Assembly: GCA_027013165.1 (NCBI GenBank)
Contig: JALUXV010000486.1
Span: 1-38,087 of the forward strand
Direction of reading: 5' to 3'
Length of the DNA stretch: 38,087 bases
DNA from: Alteromonadaceae bacterium
GTDB lineage: Bacteria; Pseudomonadota; Gammaproteobacteria; Enterobacterales; Alteromonadaceae
Shown here: positions 28,182 to 37,884 of the stretch, piece after piece
Layout: the number at the start of each line of letters is the position of its first letter
How positions within the stretch are numbered: position 1 is the first letter of the stretch
Notes under the pieces: generated by a model
Database searches by the model: none
What the model saw: the letters and a program-made list of their open reading frames with translations, nothing else
Told to the model about the DNA's origin: nothing
Made by a program: the position numbers and the translations under genes

Positions 28182-30476
28182 TCAACTAACGCTGCTATCA
28201 CCTACTAATAACCAGCGCTTCAATTCCCGATACAGGGTGCCTATATCGATGGGCTTTCCTATATGACCGTCAAAGCCCGCAGCATAATAATCTTTAACAT
28301 CGTCTTCCATTACATTGGCGGTTAGCGCAATAATCGGTATGTTCGAGTATTGCCTTTTTATCGCTTGGCATGCTGCTATGCCGCCCATCACAGGCATTTG
28401 GATATCCATTAATATCAAGGATGGTTGACGAAGAGCAACCTGTTCAATGGCCCGTTGGCCGTTGTCCACCACAACAATATCAAGTTCAGTAGGTTCCAGC
28501 ATATTGCGAATAACTACCTGGTTAATTTCGTTGTCTTCAGCTATTACAATATAGTGGCCAGCCAAGGTTGGCGGGGTTAGGTCAAACTCTTCCTCATTGG
28601 CAACCGCACTGATATCAGCAGGCGACAAAGGTAGGCTCACTGTGAAGGTGCTGCCGTTGCCCTCTGCACTTTTCACTTCGATATGCCCTTTCATCAAAGA
28701 TACCAACGAAGCGGTAATCGACATACCTAGCCCTGTGCCACCAAAGCGACGAGTGATGGTTTCGTCGGCCTGCTCAAAGCGCTGAAACAACTTTTCAATG
28801 GCGTTTTGGTTCATACCAATTCCAGTGTCGCTCACCTGAAAACTGAGATTGTCATCATCATCCAAAATTTCAATTGTGATATTACCAGCGTCGGTAAACT
28901 TCACCGCATTTGACACCAAATTCAACAGTATCTGCTTAATGCGTACAGGATCGCCTAGCCAGCCATCTTTCCATTCGTCTGGCTTAGAATGGCGCATTTT
29001 CACTCCCTTGGTGATTGCCAATGGCAACTGCTCTGACATCACTAATTCAATCACCTTTGTCATTTCGAAGGGGACAACCTCAAGCTTGATGTTGCCTGAC
29101 TCTATTTTCGAAACATCTAAAATATCGTTGATAATGGTCATCAAGCTACTACTGGAAAGAGTCGCTTTTTCAATAAGCTGGGAATTTTTCGCGTCGGTAT
29201 TGCGCTGTTTGAGTATTTGCAACACACCATGAATGGCATTTAATGGTGTGCGAATTTCATGGCTCATGTTAGATAAAAACGTCGACTTGGCCTGATTAGC
29301 TGCTTCAGCTTCAACCTTTGCTTCGCTCAGTGCCTGATTATTAGCTTGCAATAGGGCATTCTTCTCGGCCAATTCTAAAGTTTTATCGGCTACCGTTTTC
29401 TTCAAGCGCTGGTTAAAATTGTGTTGAGCAAGAAATATCAACAGGCTTGCACCAATAATGATGACTATGCCGTACCAATACCGCACATCCCACTGAAAAG
29501 GCTTGTCGTCGTAATCACTAAGCAGCAAGCCGTCAATGCTAGCGGATCCATCAACCATGCCCAATTGACGATAGATACTGGTGATTTGTTTTAGCCGAGA
29601 ATTGGAAGCTGTACCAATAGGTACAAACTTGGCATTGATTAAACTACTAATCACTCGCGCTTCTTCCAGTGCTCGCGCTTCATTGAAGGGCTGTTGGTAT
29701 TCTTGGGCAATCCACTGAGCCATCTCTAAAGGGTGCTCTAACGCATATAGCCAACCTTTATGCAATGCCTGCACAAATTGATCGACTCTCGCTCGGTTGG
29801 ATTTGACCACTTTCTCACTGGTAAACAACAAGTCACCGTAAAAGTCGATGCCATAGCTGGCCGGGTCGATAACATTAATCCCAATACCATTCTCTTTATA
29901 AAGAAGAGGTTGGTCAGACCGATAGGCAGACATTACATCAACCTGGCCGTCTCTTAACGCCCAATCATTATAAGTATGAGAAACATATTGAAAGTCGCTT
30001 TCGGCCACACCTGCTTGCATTAACAAGGCTTGTAATACAGCATCATCTGCGTTGCGGATATACATAACCTTTTTGCCGACAAAATCATACGGTGTTCGTA
30101 TTTCAGAGGATTGTAGAGCGATAAATACAAAGGGAGTACTTTGAAAAATGGTCGAGGCGATAACAACAGGTTTATTGTTCAATCGATGCAATACGATACT
30201 CGAATCGGCAACACCAAAATCAGCGCTATTATTCAAAACTTCATCAACTACCGATCGACCAGGCTGAATTTCTCTGAGAATGACATCCATACCCGCATCT
30301 TTGAAATAGCCTTGCTTCTGAGCGGCGTAGTAACCAGCAAATTGGAAGCTGTGGTACCATTTCAATTGCACCACTACTCGCTCGTCGGCAATAACCGAAT
30401 GCGATAGCAACGCCAAGAGCAGTACCATGATGTAAGTACTCGGTTTTTGCAGTGTGATTGAGCTCTCCAAATTCAT
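28182..30476 (-). CDS. Hybrid sensor histidine kinase with NMT1/THI5-like periplasmic sensor
   Basis: The 764-residue protein has a signal anchor (about 13-30). A periplasmic NMT1/THI5-like binding domain (about 32-320) opens with VVVQLKWYHSFQFAGYYAA, then comes a membrane segment (about 333-350) and a coiled-coil linker (about 355-395). The HisKA domain has SHEIRTP (His406), and the HATPase has NLVSNAVKF (about 519-527), DTGIGM and GGTGLGM (579-585). The C-terminal receiver has Asp691 in LILMDIQMPVMGG. The sensor fold is that of ABC binding proteins for pyrimidine-like thiamin precursors, nitrate or sulfonates, so it probably senses a small ligand. No DNA-binding regulator is adjacent, and the phosphate target must be elsewhere. 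The family is sure; the ligand is unknown. Confidence 0.93.
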   Translation of the reverse strand: MNLESSITLQKPSTYIMVLLLALLSHSVIADERVVVQLKWYHSFQFAGYYAAQKQGYFKDAGMDVILREIQPGRSVVDEVLNNSADFGVADSSIVLHRLNNKPVVIASTIFQSTPFVFIALQSSEIRTPYDFVGKKVMYIRNADDAVLQALLMQAGVAESDFQYVSHTYNDWALRDGQVDVMSAYRSDQPLLYKENGIGINVIDPASYGIDFYGDLLFTSEKVVKSNRARVDQFVQALHKGWLYALEHPLEMAQWIAQEYQQPFNEARALEEARVISSLINAKFVPIGTASNSRLKQITSIYRQLGMVDGSASIDGLLLSDYDDKPFQWDVRYWYGIVIIIGASLLIFLAQHNFNQRLKKTVADKTLELAEKNALLQANNQALSEAKVEAEAANQAKSTFLSNMSHEIRTPLNAIHGVLQILKQRNTDAKNSQLIEKATLSSSSLMTIINDILDVSKIESGNIKLEVVPFEMTKVIELVMSEQLPLAITKGVKMRHSKPDEWKDGWLGDPVRIKQILLNLVSNAVKFTDAGNITIEILDDDDNLSFQVSDTGIGMNQNAIEKLFQRFEQADETITRRFGGTGLGMSITASLVSLMKGHIEVKSAEGNGSTFTVSLPLSPADISAVANEEEFDLTPPTLAGHYIVIAEDNEINQVVIRNMLEPTELDIVVVDNGQRAIEQVALRQPSLILMDIQMPVMGGIAACQAIKRQYSNIPIIALTANVMEDDVKDYYAAGFDGHIGKPIDIGTLYRELKRWLLVGDSSVS

Positions 30477-30648
30477 GTAGGGGTTATATCAATCAGTAGT
30501 TTATCGCGCACATCTAAAAACGCCTATAAATAAATCACCTTTTGCTACTTTTGGCCACTTTTCACACAACTCCACTTTCAAAAGCCTAGTCAGGCATTTA
30601 GGAATTAGCAAAAAAGTAAGATAAATATGACCAGAAATAATGGGGGCA

Positions 30649-30676
30649 GTGGTTTGTGGTTTGTGGTTTGTGGTTA
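30649..30676. repeat. Heptanucleotide tandem repeat, four copies of GTGGTTT
   Basis: GTGGTTT is repeated three times, followed by GTGGTTA, in the gap downstream of the SMP-30-like gene. Copy number may vary between strains. It lies after the 3' end of one gene and outside the likely promoter of any other, so phase variation is not obviously served. Confidence 0.8.
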
Positions 30677-30708
30677 TTGGAATTAGGACTTGGGTTTAGA
30701 TATACGAG

Positions 30709-31596
30709 CTATTGCACGGATAAGACGATGCGCTCAATAGCTCCTCGTTTTTGCATGGTAATGTAAAGCACGTTTTTGTGTTCCCCACCAAAAGCCACAT
30801 TGGTGGGGAACTCCCCTTTGAGGTGATAGGTTTTTATCAGCGCTCCGGTAGGCGATAGCACGGCAATTTCTCCCGCGCCGTGACGGGCAATGAACAAATT
30901 GCCTTTGCTGTCTGTTCGCATGCCATCTAAACCATGATCGTCAAACTGATAGAACAGCGATTTGTTAACTGGCAATCCCTCAGCATTTATATCATAGCGC
31001 CATACTTTGCGCTGAACACTCTCATTCACATATAGCACCTTGCCGCTGGGGCTAACCTCTATACCATTGGTGGTACCCACATCAGATTCTACCAACACAG
31101 ACTGGCCGCTCGGTTTAATCATCCACAACTGTCCGGTATTATCAGCCCAGTTAGGGTCACTCGCGTAAACCACGTCATTTGGACTAATAGCAATATCATT
31201 GGGTTGGTTCATATTCACATTGTGCACTAACACCGATATCGCTTTCGTTTGCATATCGATGACAAGCACATTGTGACTATTGTAGTCAGCAACCAACAGC
31301 TGCCCGTTAGAGTTAAATCTCAAACCATTGCCTATGGAGCCTTCGGGTAAGGTAACAAACAAGGCATGTTCACCGTTTGGCGCAACAACACCAATAGTGC
31401 CCTGTTGTTTGTAGTTCACCGCATAAAGGTTGCCGTTGCTATCGGCCACCGGCCCTTCAACACCTTGAGTGAATACATTGTCAGGCACCCAATCTGTTGA
31501 ATCAATTTGTGATGCAGCTAACACTGGTGTGTTGCAGCTGACTGCCACCAATAGGATTGTCAGAAAACATTTAAAACGTGTATTGAACCCGTACAT
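30709..31596 (-). CDS. SMP-30/gluconolactonase-like secreted beta-propeller protein
   Basis: The protein has 295 residues with a signal peptide (1 to about 27). A six-bladed propeller follows, with repeated blade motifs such as GNGLRFNSNGQLLVADY, NDIAISPNDVVYASD, TNGIEVSPSGKVLYVNE and DGMRTDSKGNLFIARH. The Asn, Asn and Asp in these blades match the metal-site ligands of SMP-30/gluconolactonase enzymes, which hydrolyse sugar lactones. It is exported, so a periplasmic lactonase or binding protein for a sugar acid is a reasonable guess. It is the third gene of an operon after two halogenase-like genes (26-bp gap). AAGGA lies 10 nt upstream. Confidence 0.85.
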   Translation of the reverse strand: MYGFNTRFKCFLTILLVAVSCNTPVLAASQIDSTDWVPDNVFTQGVEGPVADSNGNLYAVNYKQQGTIGVVAPNGEHALFVTLPEGSIGNGLRFNSNGQLLVADYNSHNVLVIDMQTKAISVLVHNVNMNQPNDIAISPNDVVYASDPNWADNTGQLWMIKPSGQSVLVESDVGTTNGIEVSPSGKVLYVNESVQRKVWRYDINAEGLPVNKSLFYQFDDHGLDGMRTDSKGNLFIARHGAGEIAVLSPTGALIKTYHLKGEFPTNVAFGGEHKNVLYITMQKRGAIERIVLSVQ

Positions 31597-31622
31597 TTAT
31601 AGCTTAATCCTTAACGTCTAAT

Positions 31623-33137
31623 TCAGGGCTTAGGCGCGCAGCAATACTGTTCAAGAAATGCCTTGTGTAGCGGCTGAGTATTCGCAAGCGTTTGTAGTGA
31701 TTTGGCCCCAGCCGATAAACTTTTACCTAACGCATTGGCATCTAGTGCATTTAGCGTAGGATTATACGTATCAGGTCGAACACCCATCCCCTCAAATACA
31801 GCGTACCAACTTGTTGGCTGGAATAGGGCTTCCACTTGAGGAATTAAGCCCCCTCCCCGTTTGAAGAAATCCAACTTTTCCTGAAGCGAAGCAGGTATGG
31901 GCATTTCATATTTACACCAGCGCCAAAAAGGTGTGTCTTCACGCTCAGTTTCACAATAATGAAGAATCAGAAAGTCGCGAATTTCCTCATAATCAGCGCG
32001 CAAGCGGCGATTAAACTCGTTACGCAACAGTTCGTTATTTTCTTTGTTGGGAAACATACGCACAAACAGTGCCAATGACTTAGATACCAAGTGAATAGCA
32101 GTTGATTCAAGAGGCTCAAGAAAACCTTGTGCTAATCCCAATGAGAGGCAGTTGGACTTCCAAGGTTGTTTTCTGATCCCAGTTTTAAAGGGAATAAACT
32201 GAGGCTCTCCTTGTAAAGGCTCGCCAACCTGATTAAGTAGCGTACTCAGCGCCGTGTCGTCATTAATGTAATCATCAGCAAACACATAGCCATTACCAGT
32301 GCGGTGTTGTAGTGGTATTTTCCATGTCCACCCAGCATCTTGTGCAGTGGCTATAGTGAAGGGGTTAAGTGGCTCACTGGCTTGGGTAGGTACGGTAACC
32401 GCCTTGTTACACGGTAAATAACAGCGCCAATCTTCGTAACCCGAAGCTAATACTTCTTCAATGAGTAGGCCTTTAAAGCCAGTACAATCGATAAAAAAGT
32501 CGCCATTCACGAGTTGACCGTCATCCAGCGTTAACGAAGCAATATCACCACTGGGGTGAGTAGTCACCTTTTCTATCTTCCCATCGATATGTTTAACGCC
32601 CTTGCCTTCGCAAAAACGTTTCAAGTATTTAACCACAAGATTAGCGTCTACATGGAGTGCAAACTGGGCGCTTGCCAATGGAGTATTAGCTGCTTCAAAT
32701 GGCTTAAAAAAGCGACCTTGCTCAGCGAGTATCGCTTCCTTTGAATGCGCCATGAGCGGCATAGCTTCTTTACCTTCAAGTGTTTTTAACCAACACTGGA
32801 AAAAGTCATGACCGTCTATGGTTTTACCTAAGGTGCCAAACGGGTGAAAGTAGCTGTGGTCTTTTTTACGCCAGTTGGGAAATTGTATACCCCATTTAAA
32901 ACTGGCTTGGGTTTGCTGAATAAAGTCGACTAGGTCGATGCCTAAACTTTCTATGACTGCAATAAAGGGAGGAATTGTCGCTTCACCCACACCAATGGTG
33001 CCAATTTGCGATGATTCTATCAGAGTAATTTGCGTCGACGTGTTCGCAAAAATATTGCCTAACGTTGCTGCTGCCAGCCAACCTGCGGTGCCACCACCGG
33101 CAATAACAATGTTTTCTATCGGTTGATAAGCTGACAC
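31623..33137 (-). CDS. Flavin-dependent tryptophan-halogenase family protein (copy 1)
   Basis: This 504-residue FAD enzyme has the dinucleotide-binding GGGTAGW (14-20) and the halogenase motifs GVGEATIPP (49-57), catalytic-type Lys81 in ASFKWGIQF, GWTWKIPLQ (269-277) and GFLEPLESTAIH. Tryptophan halogenases chlorinate aromatics using FADH2, O2 and halide. Homologues beside TonB receptors are common in marine and plant-associated proteobacteria, and their substrate is not established, so the name should not be read as proof of tryptophan chlorination. It starts at a GTG with AAGGAG 6 nt upstream. It is the second gene of an operon (33 bp after copy 2, 26 bp before the SMP-30-like gene). Confidence 0.92.
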   Translation of the reverse strand: MSAYQPIENIVIAGGGTAGWLAAATLGNIFANTSTQITLIESSQIGTIGVGEATIPPFIAVIESLGIDLVDFIQQTQASFKWGIQFPNWRKKDHSYFHPFGTLGKTIDGHDFFQCWLKTLEGKEAMPLMAHSKEAILAEQGRFFKPFEAANTPLASAQFALHVDANLVVKYLKRFCEGKGVKHIDGKIEKVTTHPSGDIASLTLDDGQLVNGDFFIDCTGFKGLLIEEVLASGYEDWRCYLPCNKAVTVPTQASEPLNPFTIATAQDAGWTWKIPLQHRTGNGYVFADDYINDDTALSTLLNQVGEPLQGEPQFIPFKTGIRKQPWKSNCLSLGLAQGFLEPLESTAIHLVSKSLALFVRMFPNKENNELLRNEFNRRLRADYEEIRDFLILHYCETEREDTPFWRWCKYEMPIPASLQEKLDFFKRGGGLIPQVEALFQPTSWYAVFEGMGVRPDTYNPTLNALDANALGKSLSAGAKSLQTLANTQPLHKAFLEQYCCAPKP

Positions 33138-33170
33138 GGTCGGCTCCTTAATATTCTTTTTATCGGATGA

Positions 33171-34691
33171 TCACTTAGCTGCTTGCGCTTGTTTGGCGTA
33201 GCGAAGAAAGGCTTCGTGGGGTGGTACTTGTTCGGTAACGTTGGCTATCCAATGTCGTATTGCTTGTAACTGCTCGACAAACATGGCTTCATCAACCCAT
33301 GCTAAGCGTTTATCGTAGCCTTTGGGGTAAAATTCCAATCCGTGATACACCGCTATCCAGCTGTCTTCACCAAAGATTTCCCACGGGTAACGGGTAAGTT
33401 TCCCCTCGCTTTTATACTCATCCATTTTGGCTTGCAAGGTATCGGGCACCTTCATATCCCTACAATAGCGCCACAGCTCACTGTCGTCTCTGCCATTAAG
33501 CTTGTAATGCAAAATAATAAAGTCGCGTACCCGCTCGTATTCGTCTCGGGTCACCTCATTAAAACGCTGTTCATCGGCAAGGCCAAAAGCAGGCTGCCTA
33601 AAGGTTTGCACTAGGTGGTCAATGGCTGTTTCAATAAGCGCGATACTGGTACTTTCTAGGGGTTCAATAAAGCCCGCTGACAAACCAACTGCAACGCAGT
33701 TTTTATTCCATGCAACTTCCCGTCGACCCGGTGTAAACGAAAAGTGCCTTGGGTCGTGCAGCGGACTGCCTTTTACATCGATGAGCAGGCTTTCGGTAGC
33801 GTCAGCTTTGTCAATAAACTGGCTGCTGTATACGTAGCCGTTACCTTGTCTTGTTTGCAAAGGAATACGCCATTGCCAACCGGCTTGCTTCGCTTTTGCA
33901 ATAGTTCGAGTTATGGGCGATTCATCCACACAGGTTTGCACTGATACCGCACGGTCGCATAGCAGCCACTGACTCCAATTGATGTATGGCGTGTTAAGGG
34001 CTTTGTCTATCAATAAACCATGAAAGCCCGAGCAATCAATAAAGAGGTCGGCATCAACAGGCGCTGTACTGTCTTCAAATTTAAGCGAGCTTATGCTTCC
34101 GTCGGCACACAATGTCACTTCATTTATTTTGCCATCTATGTGTGTCACACCGTTTTGTGTGGCCACTGTCTTCATTAATGCCGCGAACTTTACTGCATCA
34201 AAATGAAGCGCCCAATCGAATATTTCTAATCGTGATTTTGGCTTTGGGTTAGGCGGGGTAAACTTGTTGTTTTTAGCTAGACTCACGCCCAGCGAATATT
34301 GGCTGATGTCGGCCTTTTCACCCAGTTCCCGGCCTTTCGACCAAAAATGCTGAAAACCAATATCCTGCTGTTTGTCGCCAAACAAGCCAAAAGGGTGGAT
34401 AAAGCTACTACCCTCGCCTCGCCAGTCTTGGAATTCAATACCGAGTTTACAGGTAGCATCGGCAGCGCCGACTACATCAAGATCGGTAAGCCCGAGCTTA
34501 GCGTAAAATCGGCGTAGCGTAGGTATGGTGGCTTCGCCCACGCCAACTGTACCTACCTGACTAGACTCAACCAAGGAAATTGACACATTCGACTGTTTGA
34601 AGTGGTGGCTAAGTGCAGCGGCTGTCATCCAGCCTGCCGTACCGCCGCCCACAATGGCAATATGTTGTATTGCTCTTTTTTCTGTCGTCAT
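33171..34691 (-). CDS. Flavin-dependent tryptophan-halogenase family protein (copy 2)
   Basis: A 506-residue paralogue of the next gene, with GGGTAGW (15-21), GVGEATIPT (50-58), catalytic-type Lys82 in ATCKLGIEF, GWQWRIPLQTR and GFIEPLESTSIAL. Keeping the lysine and the EPLE block in both copies argues that both are active rather than one being decayed. The pair is divergent in sequence, suggesting different substrates or a heteromeric role rather than a recent duplication. It is the first gene of the three-gene operon, following the terminator of the TonB-dependent receptor by 69 bp. It begins at ATG 34691 without an obvious ribosome site. Confidence 0.92.
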   Translation of the reverse strand: MTTEKRAIQHIAIVGGGTAGWMTAAALSHHFKQSNVSISLVESSQVGTVGVGEATIPTLRRFYAKLGLTDLDVVGAADATCKLGIEFQDWRGEGSSFIHPFGLFGDKQQDIGFQHFWSKGRELGEKADISQYSLGVSLAKNNKFTPPNPKPKSRLEIFDWALHFDAVKFAALMKTVATQNGVTHIDGKINEVTLCADGSISSLKFEDSTAPVDADLFIDCSGFHGLLIDKALNTPYINWSQWLLCDRAVSVQTCVDESPITRTIAKAKQAGWQWRIPLQTRQGNGYVYSSQFIDKADATESLLIDVKGSPLHDPRHFSFTPGRREVAWNKNCVAVGLSAGFIEPLESTSIALIETAIDHLVQTFRQPAFGLADEQRFNEVTRDEYERVRDFIILHYKLNGRDDSELWRYCRDMKVPDTLQAKMDEYKSEGKLTRYPWEIFGEDSWIAVYHGLEFYPKGYDKRLAWVDEAMFVEQLQAIRHWIANVTEQVPPHEAFLRYAKQAQAAK

Positions 34692-34760
34692 AACACATTT
34701 ACATCTGACTATTGAAAAACGGCTTTGAAAACATAAAACGTTTTTTCAATAACCACAATG

Positions 34761-34793
34761 AAAAAAGCCGAAACTACCCGAAGGCAGCTCGGC
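34761..34793 (-). terminator. Rho-independent terminator of the second TonB-dependent receptor
   Basis: On the minus strand a stem from GCCGAGCTGCC to GGTAGTTTCGGC (one bulge, two wobbles) has a TTCG loop and is followed by TTTTTT. It lies 13 bp after the receptor stop and could also let some transcription through to the halogenase genes. Confidence 0.88.
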
Positions 34794-34805
34794 CAAAGCG
34801 ACACA

Positions 34806-37800
34806 TTAGAAGCTAATGCGAGTACCTAGGATCCAGCGTGCTTCATACACGTTTTGGAACGCCTTTTGGTCTGGGAATTCCAAATAGGTTTGTTGGAACT
34901 CTTCAGTGATGTTTGCACCATGTACATACACACTGATGTTTTCATTAACGTTATAATTAAAGCTAACGTCTAGCTGCGAGTAGTCGTCTTGATAAAGTGA
35001 CTGACCACCAACTGCTGCACTACCTTGCGTAATCAAACGAGGACTACGGCTGTTCCATGCAATACGGGTAGAGAAGTTGTCATCTTCGTACCACAATACA
35101 AAGTTGTACGTGTCTTTAGACATGCCTACGAAAGGTAAGTCGTTGCCAAATACGTCTTTGTTATCTTGCTCACTGTCAGTGTATGTGTAGTTAACGTCGA
35201 CACCCATGTTATCTAGGAAGGTCGAAGTTTCAGCCACATCACTAAACGCGACTTTTGCACCAAGTTCGATACCACTTACGTTACCACCATTACCTTGAAT
35301 GCTGGTTGAGAATGGCCATGGACCACGACGAATACCATCGTCATCTGGCTCATCAATAAGTACTTCACCGGCTGCCGTAAAGCTTTCAATTTCGATGTCG
35401 AAGTAGGTTGCGAACAACATTGTCGCTGTACCTGCATACCATTCAGCCGAGAATGACATGTTCTCAGAGCGCCATGGGTTAAGGTCTGGGTTACCAGTAA
35501 GGGTACCGTTTCTTACACGCAAGCAGTCACAGCTTCCATCGATAGTCTTACCAACTGTTTTACCACCACCCCACTGAGATAGGTCAAGTGCCATCATGTT
35601 CTTAGAGTATGAACCACGAAGGATAACGTCTTCTGTTACTGAATACGCCAAGTTAACTGACGGCAAATAGTCGGTATAGCTGCGCTCAGTAACTACATCA
35701 CCTGTATCTGGGCCTAATCCACTGTGCGGTAGGTTAGAGCCAACAAGGTTTTGTTTTACGTATAAGTCAGTTTCGATAACACGTAGGCCAACATTACCGC
35801 GTAGTTTTTCAGTTTCGAAGTTCACCTGAGCAAAGTAACTAAGCTCTTCTAGCGAAACATCGTAACTCGCCCCTGCGTTTTCAATACGCTGAACGTTACC
35901 GAAAGTATCTAGGTGGAATTGACGAGGATCTCTAAAGTTATTCGGATCAATCGCCCACATACCAGGAATACCAGATACAGGACCAAAGTTGTCTTGCCAC
36001 ATTACTGTAGTGTGTTCATCCAATCGAGTTGGAGGAAGCAATGTATAAGGTACCCAAGTGCCCGCAGCAATAGTATTGCCATCGTGAACAACGTCTTGCG
36101 TTAGGTATTCACCAGCAGCAGGGTTGCCTTCACAAGTATCAACTGTGTGATATTGGTCAACTGCTTTCCACTGTGCGATATCACAGCCATCACCGAACTC
36201 TGATGTGTAAGTGAACTGGTCATGGTCAACGATACGTTCCATATGACGTACACCAAAATCAACGCTGGTGATGTACTCGTGGTCTAGCGCATAGTTCCAC
36301 TTAGTGCTAAAGGTATTGATTTCACCTTCGTCATCTGTATTACCTTCAGACGAGAAAGCACCAATGTGATAAGAGTTGATGTCGGCCATGTAGTCTGCAA
36401 CAGAGCGCATTCCCATGCCGCCATTTACCAGTTGGTCGAAGCCACCAAAAACTGGGTGCTCACCTGAAGCATCGTAGGTTAAGATGAAGTCAGGGTCAGC
36501 AATACCACCCGGCGAGAACTGTGCGAAACAACCGCCACCGTCACCAACAATATCTTCACCGTTAACACAGTTTTCACCTTGAGAGAATTGACCTGGGCCA
36601 GTAACCAGTGAACCGCTGTCAATACTTAGCAAATCGCCTTCACCGTAGCCATGGCGCATTGACGCTGTTGCTCTAGCACGAGTCATACGCACCTGACCGG
36701 TTAATGGGCCACCATTGTCGTAGTTAAGCTCTAGGTTATAGTTTTCAGACTCTTCGTAGTTGTTATTCGCCTGAGTGAAGGTTTGTAAACGCCAAGGTCT
36801 TAAATTGAACGCATTTACGCCACCCCACTGGTCGCCATTGGCATCAGTAAAGGTGTCACCAGTGTAACCGTCTGCTGTTGGGTACGCATAGTCGTTGAAC
36901 GTGTACCAACGGTTGTTTTGCGACAAACCACTGCGGTGGTTAAATCGGCTTTGATCTGTGTAGAAAGCGTCAAACGTTAGCTCAAAGCCTTCACCTAAAT
37001 CTGCCTGTGCTGAAAGCTGGAAAGCTTTACGGTTACGCTCTTCTTGCTTGTTAAAAGCTGCAAAACCTTGAGGAACAACATGACGTGTTTCGTCTCCACG
37101 AGGGTTTGCACCCCAAGTGAAGTTGTTGTTTGCTGCACCAATACCACCGTTTTCAGAGGTATCGAAGTAACCATTGTAGTCTGTCGCTAGGTCTACATCG
37201 GTACTAACAGCGGTAAATAGAATACCTACTTTACCATTATTGTAAGCTACTAATCCGTTAACGCTTGGGTTGTTTTCTTCACTGATGCTGCCGCGAGACA
37301 ACTCTGCACCACCAGAGAAAGTTAACCCTTCTTCCATATCAAAAGGACGACGAGTACGAAGGTCAATGGCACCAGAGATACCTGCGGTAGCACTGTTGGC
37401 TTCTGAAGACTTGTAAACATCTACACCAGAAAACAGTTGTGATGGTAGGTCTGTAAAATCAACCGTTGAACTGTCGATTGTAGTAGCACTAAGGAAAACC
37501 TCACCGTTAAGCATAGTGTCAACTTGAGGTAGACCACGAATTTGAACGGGACCACCCTCACCTGCAACACGCTGGATTTGTACACCAGTAATACGTTGAA
37601 GTGATTCTGCAATAGTAATGTCAGGAAGCTTACCGATGTCTTCAGCAGCAATACCGTCAACCATTGAACCAGCAAAACGCTTGGTATTTATCGACGCTAC
37701 TGTAGAGCCACGAATACCGCTTATCTGAATGACTTCAATGTCATCAGCCGTGGCTTCTTGCTGAGATTCTTGTGCATACGCGTGTGTTCCAACTGCCATT

Positions 37801-37856
37801 GCGCTTGCGGCGCAGGCCATTTGAACAGCAAATGTGATCTTGTTGAGTTTTCTCAT
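34806..37856 (-). CDS. TonB-dependent outer-membrane receptor, 1016 residues
   Basis: This large receptor has a signal peptide (1 to about 28, ending AYA), a TonB-box-like IEVIQISG, and a plug with IGKLPDITIAESLQRITGVQI and VQIRGLP. A long barrel has cysteine pairs in predicted outer loops, for example in GENCVNG, DGCDIAQW and GSCDCLRV, and ends with ARWILGTRISF. It belongs to the family of carbohydrate-type TonB receptors that sit beside halogenase homologues. Two TGACARCGYTGTCA palindromes just upstream suggest repression by a LacI-family NagR/NagQ-like regulator, and thus an N-acetylglucosamine or chitin-oligosaccharide ligand. GAGG lies 6 nt before the ATG. Confidence 0.95.
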   Translation of the reverse strand: MRKLNKITFAVQMACAASAMAVGTHAYAQESQQEATADDIEVIQISGIRGSTVASINTKRFAGSMVDGIAAEDIGKLPDITIAESLQRITGVQIQRVAGEGGPVQIRGLPQVDTMLNGEVFLSATTIDSSTVDFTDLPSQLFSGVDVYKSSEANSATAGISGAIDLRTRRPFDMEEGLTFSGGAELSRGSISEENNPSVNGLVAYNNGKVGILFTAVSTDVDLATDYNGYFDTSENGGIGAANNNFTWGANPRGDETRHVVPQGFAAFNKQEERNRKAFQLSAQADLGEGFELTFDAFYTDQSRFNHRSGLSQNNRWYTFNDYAYPTADGYTGDTFTDANGDQWGGVNAFNLRPWRLQTFTQANNNYEESENYNLELNYDNGGPLTGQVRMTRARATASMRHGYGEGDLLSIDSGSLVTGPGQFSQGENCVNGEDIVGDGGGCFAQFSPGGIADPDFILTYDASGEHPVFGGFDQLVNGGMGMRSVADYMADINSYHIGAFSSEGNTDDEGEINTFSTKWNYALDHEYITSVDFGVRHMERIVDHDQFTYTSEFGDGCDIAQWKAVDQYHTVDTCEGNPAAGEYLTQDVVHDGNTIAAGTWVPYTLLPPTRLDEHTTVMWQDNFGPVSGIPGMWAIDPNNFRDPRQFHLDTFGNVQRIENAGASYDVSLEELSYFAQVNFETEKLRGNVGLRVIETDLYVKQNLVGSNLPHSGLGPDTGDVVTERSYTDYLPSVNLAYSVTEDVILRGSYSKNMMALDLSQWGGGKTVGKTIDGSCDCLRVRNGTLTGNPDLNPWRSENMSFSAEWYAGTATMLFATYFDIEIESFTAAGEVLIDEPDDDGIRRGPWPFSTSIQGNGGNVSGIELGAKVAFSDVAETSTFLDNMGVDVNYTYTDSEQDNKDVFGNDLPFVGMSKDTYNFVLWYEDDNFSTRIAWNSRSPRLITQGSAAVGGQSLYQDDYSQLDVSFNYNVNENISVYVHGANITEEFQQTYLEFPDQKAFQNVYEARWILGTRISF

Positions 37857-37884
37857 GATCGCCTCATTGTTGTTTTTAAATTTT

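Noticed and set aside
30649-30676. Tandem repeat as a CRISPR or phase-variation switch
   Set aside because: Unit is 7 bp without spacers, and it is not placed to alter a reading frame or a clear promoter.
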